A stretch of DNA of 5,642 bases from an uncultured Ruminococcus sp. (GTDB lineage Bacteria > Bacillota > Clostridia > Oscillospirales > Ruminococcaceae), in NCBI GenBank assembly GCA_900551505.1, contig URWK01000095.1:1-5642 (forward strand), written 5' to 3'. This document shows, one piece after another, positions 4,395 through 5,642 of this stretch; within the stretch, counting starts at the first letter, position 1, and each line of letters opens with the position of its first letter. Position numbers and translations under genes: made by a program. The notes under the pieces were generated by a model. The model did no database searches. It was not told the DNA's origin and worked only from the letters and a program-made list of their open reading frames with translations.

Positions 4395-5642
4395 TTACTT
4401 TGTGCCGAGAACAGTATCCGGAATTTGTGCAATGTACTGAGCAAGACGCATAAGGTCGGAAATGTTAATCTTGTTGTCGTTTACAACGTCAGCATTGAGA
4501 AGTCCCTGACCTTCAAGAGTTATCATTCTTGCAATGTGTTGTGCAAGCTTCATAAGGTCTGCGATATTGACTTTCTTGTCAACGTTAACATCTCCCCAAA
4601 GTCTGTCAGTATTTCCACTGGTTGTGGTAGTGGTTTCTGTTGTGGTAGTAGTTTCAGGAGTAGTTGTTGTAACTTCTGTAGTTGTGGTTTCGGAAGTGGT
4701 TGTAGTGTTTTCTGTAGTTGTAGTGGTTTCTTCAGTTGTTGTAGTAGTTTCTTCGGTTGTTGTGGTGGTGTTTTCTGTAGTTGTAGTGGTTTCTTCGGTT
4801 GTTGTGGTGGTGTTTTCTGTAGTTGTAGTAGTTTCTTCAGTGGTTGTAGTAGTATTTTCTGTAGTTGTAGTAGTTTCTTCTGTAGTAGCTGTTGTTTCGG
4901 CAGTAGTGGTTGTAGTTTCTTCTGCATCACTATAGATAACTTCCGCACTTACAACTTTAAGCTTAACAGTCTTATTATCATTGTTCCAAGTCCATGACTT
5001 GTGAATCTGAATATTGTTTATTGTATTGGCATCAACTTTCTTGAGGTCATCTGCTGAGAGAGTAACAGTTATATCTTTTGAATTTCCTGTAACAGAATTG
5101 TAGGAAACTTCTGCTGAATTGCCGTTTACATCATTGAATACAACAGTTCCGCCGAACTGAGTATTAACATCTGATGAATTGATTTTTTCAACAATAAATT
5201 TAACGCCGGCAACCTTCTTGTCGCTGTCCGGAGTAAGAACGTAAGGGAAGTTTTCTTCATCGGTATTGTCAGTAGTTACTGTAGTTTCTTCAGTAGTTTC
5301 TTCTGTTGTGGTAGTTTCCTCAGTGGTTGAAGTTTCTTCCGTTGTAGTGGTTTCTTCAGTAGTTGTAGTTTCTTCTGTAGTAGTGGTTTCCTCTGTTGTT
5401 GCGGTAGTTTCTTCTGTAGTGGTTGTAGTTTCGTCAGCACTCTTGTAAATTGTACCGCTTACGAATGCAGGAACAACAGAAACAAGGTTGCTGTCATTCT
5501 TTACCTGAATACTGTTAAGGTTCATTCCGGAAAGGTCAGGCTTTACTGAAATGGTAACATTTTCTGTAGGTGCTGAATCAGATTTAGGTGTAAAGGTAAG
5601 TACTGCAAGAGGATTATCAACGCCGTAGTTTTCTTCATCATA
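4395..5642 (-). CDS. Secreted modular dockerin protein with Thr/Glu linkers, N-terminal part outside window
   Basis: C-terminal 415 or so residues of a larger extracellular protein of a cellulosome- or amylosome-like complex. The frame is open to the right edge, so the Met at 5525 is internal. Counting that Met as 1, the modules are: a beta-rich segment reading in from the edge and ending near residue 30 (PAFVSGTIY); an acidic Thr/Glu linker (32-85); an unidentified beta-strand-rich module (about 92-199) with IHKSWTW at 174-180; a longer Thr-rich linker (202-303); and a type I dockerin (310-367), then the stop. The first segment has the rhythm of the last strands of a cohesin (AVLTFTPKSD, then VSGTIY), which would make this a scaffoldin, but too little is visible to be sure. 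The signal peptide and promoter would lie outside the window. No catalytic domain is seen. The gene is convergent with the ABC operon and functionally unrelated as far as can be judged. Confidence 0.93.
   Translation of the reverse strand, partial: YDEENYGVDNPLAVLTFTPKSDSAPTENVTISVKPDLSGMNLNSIQVKNDSNLVSVVPAFVSGTIYKSADETTTTTEETTATTEETTTTEETTTTEETTTTEETSTTEETTTTEETTEETTVTTDNTDEENFPYVLTPDSDKKVAGVKFIVEKINSSDVNTQFGGTVVFNDVNGNSAEVSYNSVTGNSKDITVTLSADDLKKVDANTINNIQIHKSWTWNNDNKTVKLKVVSAEVIYSDAEETTTTTAETTATTEETTTTTENTTTTTEETTTTTENTTTTTEETTTTTENTTTTTEETTTTTEETTTTTENTTTTSETTTTEVTTTTPETTTTTETTTTTSGNTDRLWGDVNVDKKVNIADLMKLAQHIARMITLEGQGLLNADVVNDNKINISDLMRLAQYIAQIPDTVLGTK
4425..4598 (-). other. Type I dockerin module (two EF-hand-like repeats)
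   Basis: Two duplicated calcium-loop-plus-helix units read GDVNVDKKVNIADL and ADVVNDNKINISDL, each followed by MK/RLAQH/YIA. Repeat 1 has the full ligand set at loop positions 1, 3, 5, 9 and 12 (D312, N314, D316, N320, D323). Repeat 2 has D346, D350, N354 and D357 but Val at position 3. The helices are nearly identical, as expected for a dockerin able to bind its cohesin in two orientations. Positions 10-11, which usually set cohesin choice, are IA and IS. Confidence 0.93.
4617..4922 (-). repeat. Thr-rich linker 2, TTTTTE(E/N) heptapeptide repeats with 42-bp DNA units
   Basis: About 100 residues of low-complexity linker before the dockerin. The core is a heptapeptide TTTTTEE alternating with TTTTTEN; near the dockerin it degrades to TTTTSE, TTTTEV and TTTTPE. 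In DNA this gives 42-bp units at 4751-4792, 4793-4834 and 4835-4876. The first two differ by one base and the third by five from the second. It is probably a flexible extracellular spacer; Thr-rich linkers of this kind are often O-glycosylated. Confidence 0.9.
4926..5249 (-). other. Unidentified beta-rich module between the two linkers, possibly carbohydrate-binding
   Basis: About 108 residues with alternating hydrophobic strands: GVKFIVEK, then FGGTVVFND, AEVSYN, DITVTL, INNIQIHKSW and VKLKVVSAEVIY. The strand order and size fit a beta-sandwich like the small carbohydrate-binding modules common in Ruminococcus cellulosomal proteins. W178 and W180 could be surface aromatics for sugar stacking. 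I cannot assign a family. An accessory (X-type) structural module is the main alternative. Confidence 0.5.
5271..5432 (-). repeat. Thr/Glu linker 1, TTTTEE hexapeptide repeats
   Basis: About 54 residues built mostly from the hexapeptide TTTTEE (18-bp period in DNA), with one TSTTEE variant and heptapeptide-like units at its N-terminal end. Every unit carries a Glu pair, so it is more acidic than linker 2, and its unit length differs. It joins the edge-truncated beta-rich module to the central module. Confidence 0.9.
5433..5642 (-). other. Cohesin-like beta-rich segment, truncated by the window edge
   Basis: About 70 residues in frame with the dockerin gene, running in from the right edge. 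It reads NPLAVLTFTPKSD, then NVTISVKPD, and closes with PAFVSGTIY just before the linker. The order resembles the final three strands of a cohesin (xLxTFxxK, then xITxxV, then GGxIxV). Many bacterial beta-sandwich modules end similarly, so the assignment is tentative. Confidence 0.35.

Noticed and set aside
4708..4876. Regular repeats as a CRISPR array
   Set aside because: Units are directly adjacent with no unique spacers, and they translate into a continuous Thr/Glu linker in the dockerin gene frame.
4425..4997. Plus-strand frames rich in Val/Ser or Cys/Gly opposite the dockerin gene
   Set aside because: They are antisense readings of the Thr/Glu repeat codons (ACN and GAA read backwards) and have no ribosome site or recognisable domain.

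Overview
The window looks like a low-to-moderate GC Gram-positive anaerobe of the Ruminococcus type (Oscillospiraceae). The grounds are a secreted protein with a type I dockerin and long Thr/Glu linkers, typical of rumen and gut cellulosome or amylosome builders, next to an oxygen-sensitive nickel-iron enzyme homolog. The genus is an inference; no rRNA or other marker gene is present.

Positions 1-1757 (+) hold most of a catalytic-subunit homolog of anaerobic carbon monoxide dehydrogenase (CooS). It enters from outside the window: the reading frame is open to base 3 and the B-cluster cysteine motif continues upstream of the first ATG. After a 78-base spacer carrying a 12-bp hairpin come three tightly packed genes of an ABC importer: a lipoprotein solute-binding protein (1836-2783), a membrane permease (2789 or 2798 to 3562) and an ATPase (3562-4335). 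The binding protein resembles the nitrate/bicarbonate (NrtA/CmpA) branch rather than a peptide or sugar binder. The four genes run in one direction with no terminator between them and are probably one transcription unit, ending at a perfect hairpin terminator (4341-4376).

That terminator also serves a convergent gene on the minus strand (4395 to beyond 5642). It encodes the C-terminal part of a large secreted modular protein. In protein order these are a beta-rich, cohesin-like tail, a TTTTEE linker, an unidentified beta-sandwich-like module, a TTTTTE(E/N) linker, and a dockerin. It belongs to polysaccharide-degrading complex assembly and has no evident link to the CooS-ABC operon.

The most notable point is that the CooS homolog keeps nearly all catalytic landmarks (B-cluster Cys, C-cluster His and four of five Cys, and the acid-base His and Lys), but an Asp stands where one C-cluster Cys ligand is expected. 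With the small-anion-type importer beside it and no CooC, CooF or acetyl-CoA synthase gene in view, this may be a divergent CODH-fold enzyme with altered cluster chemistry. The function of the enzyme and the transported substrate cannot be settled from sequence alone.
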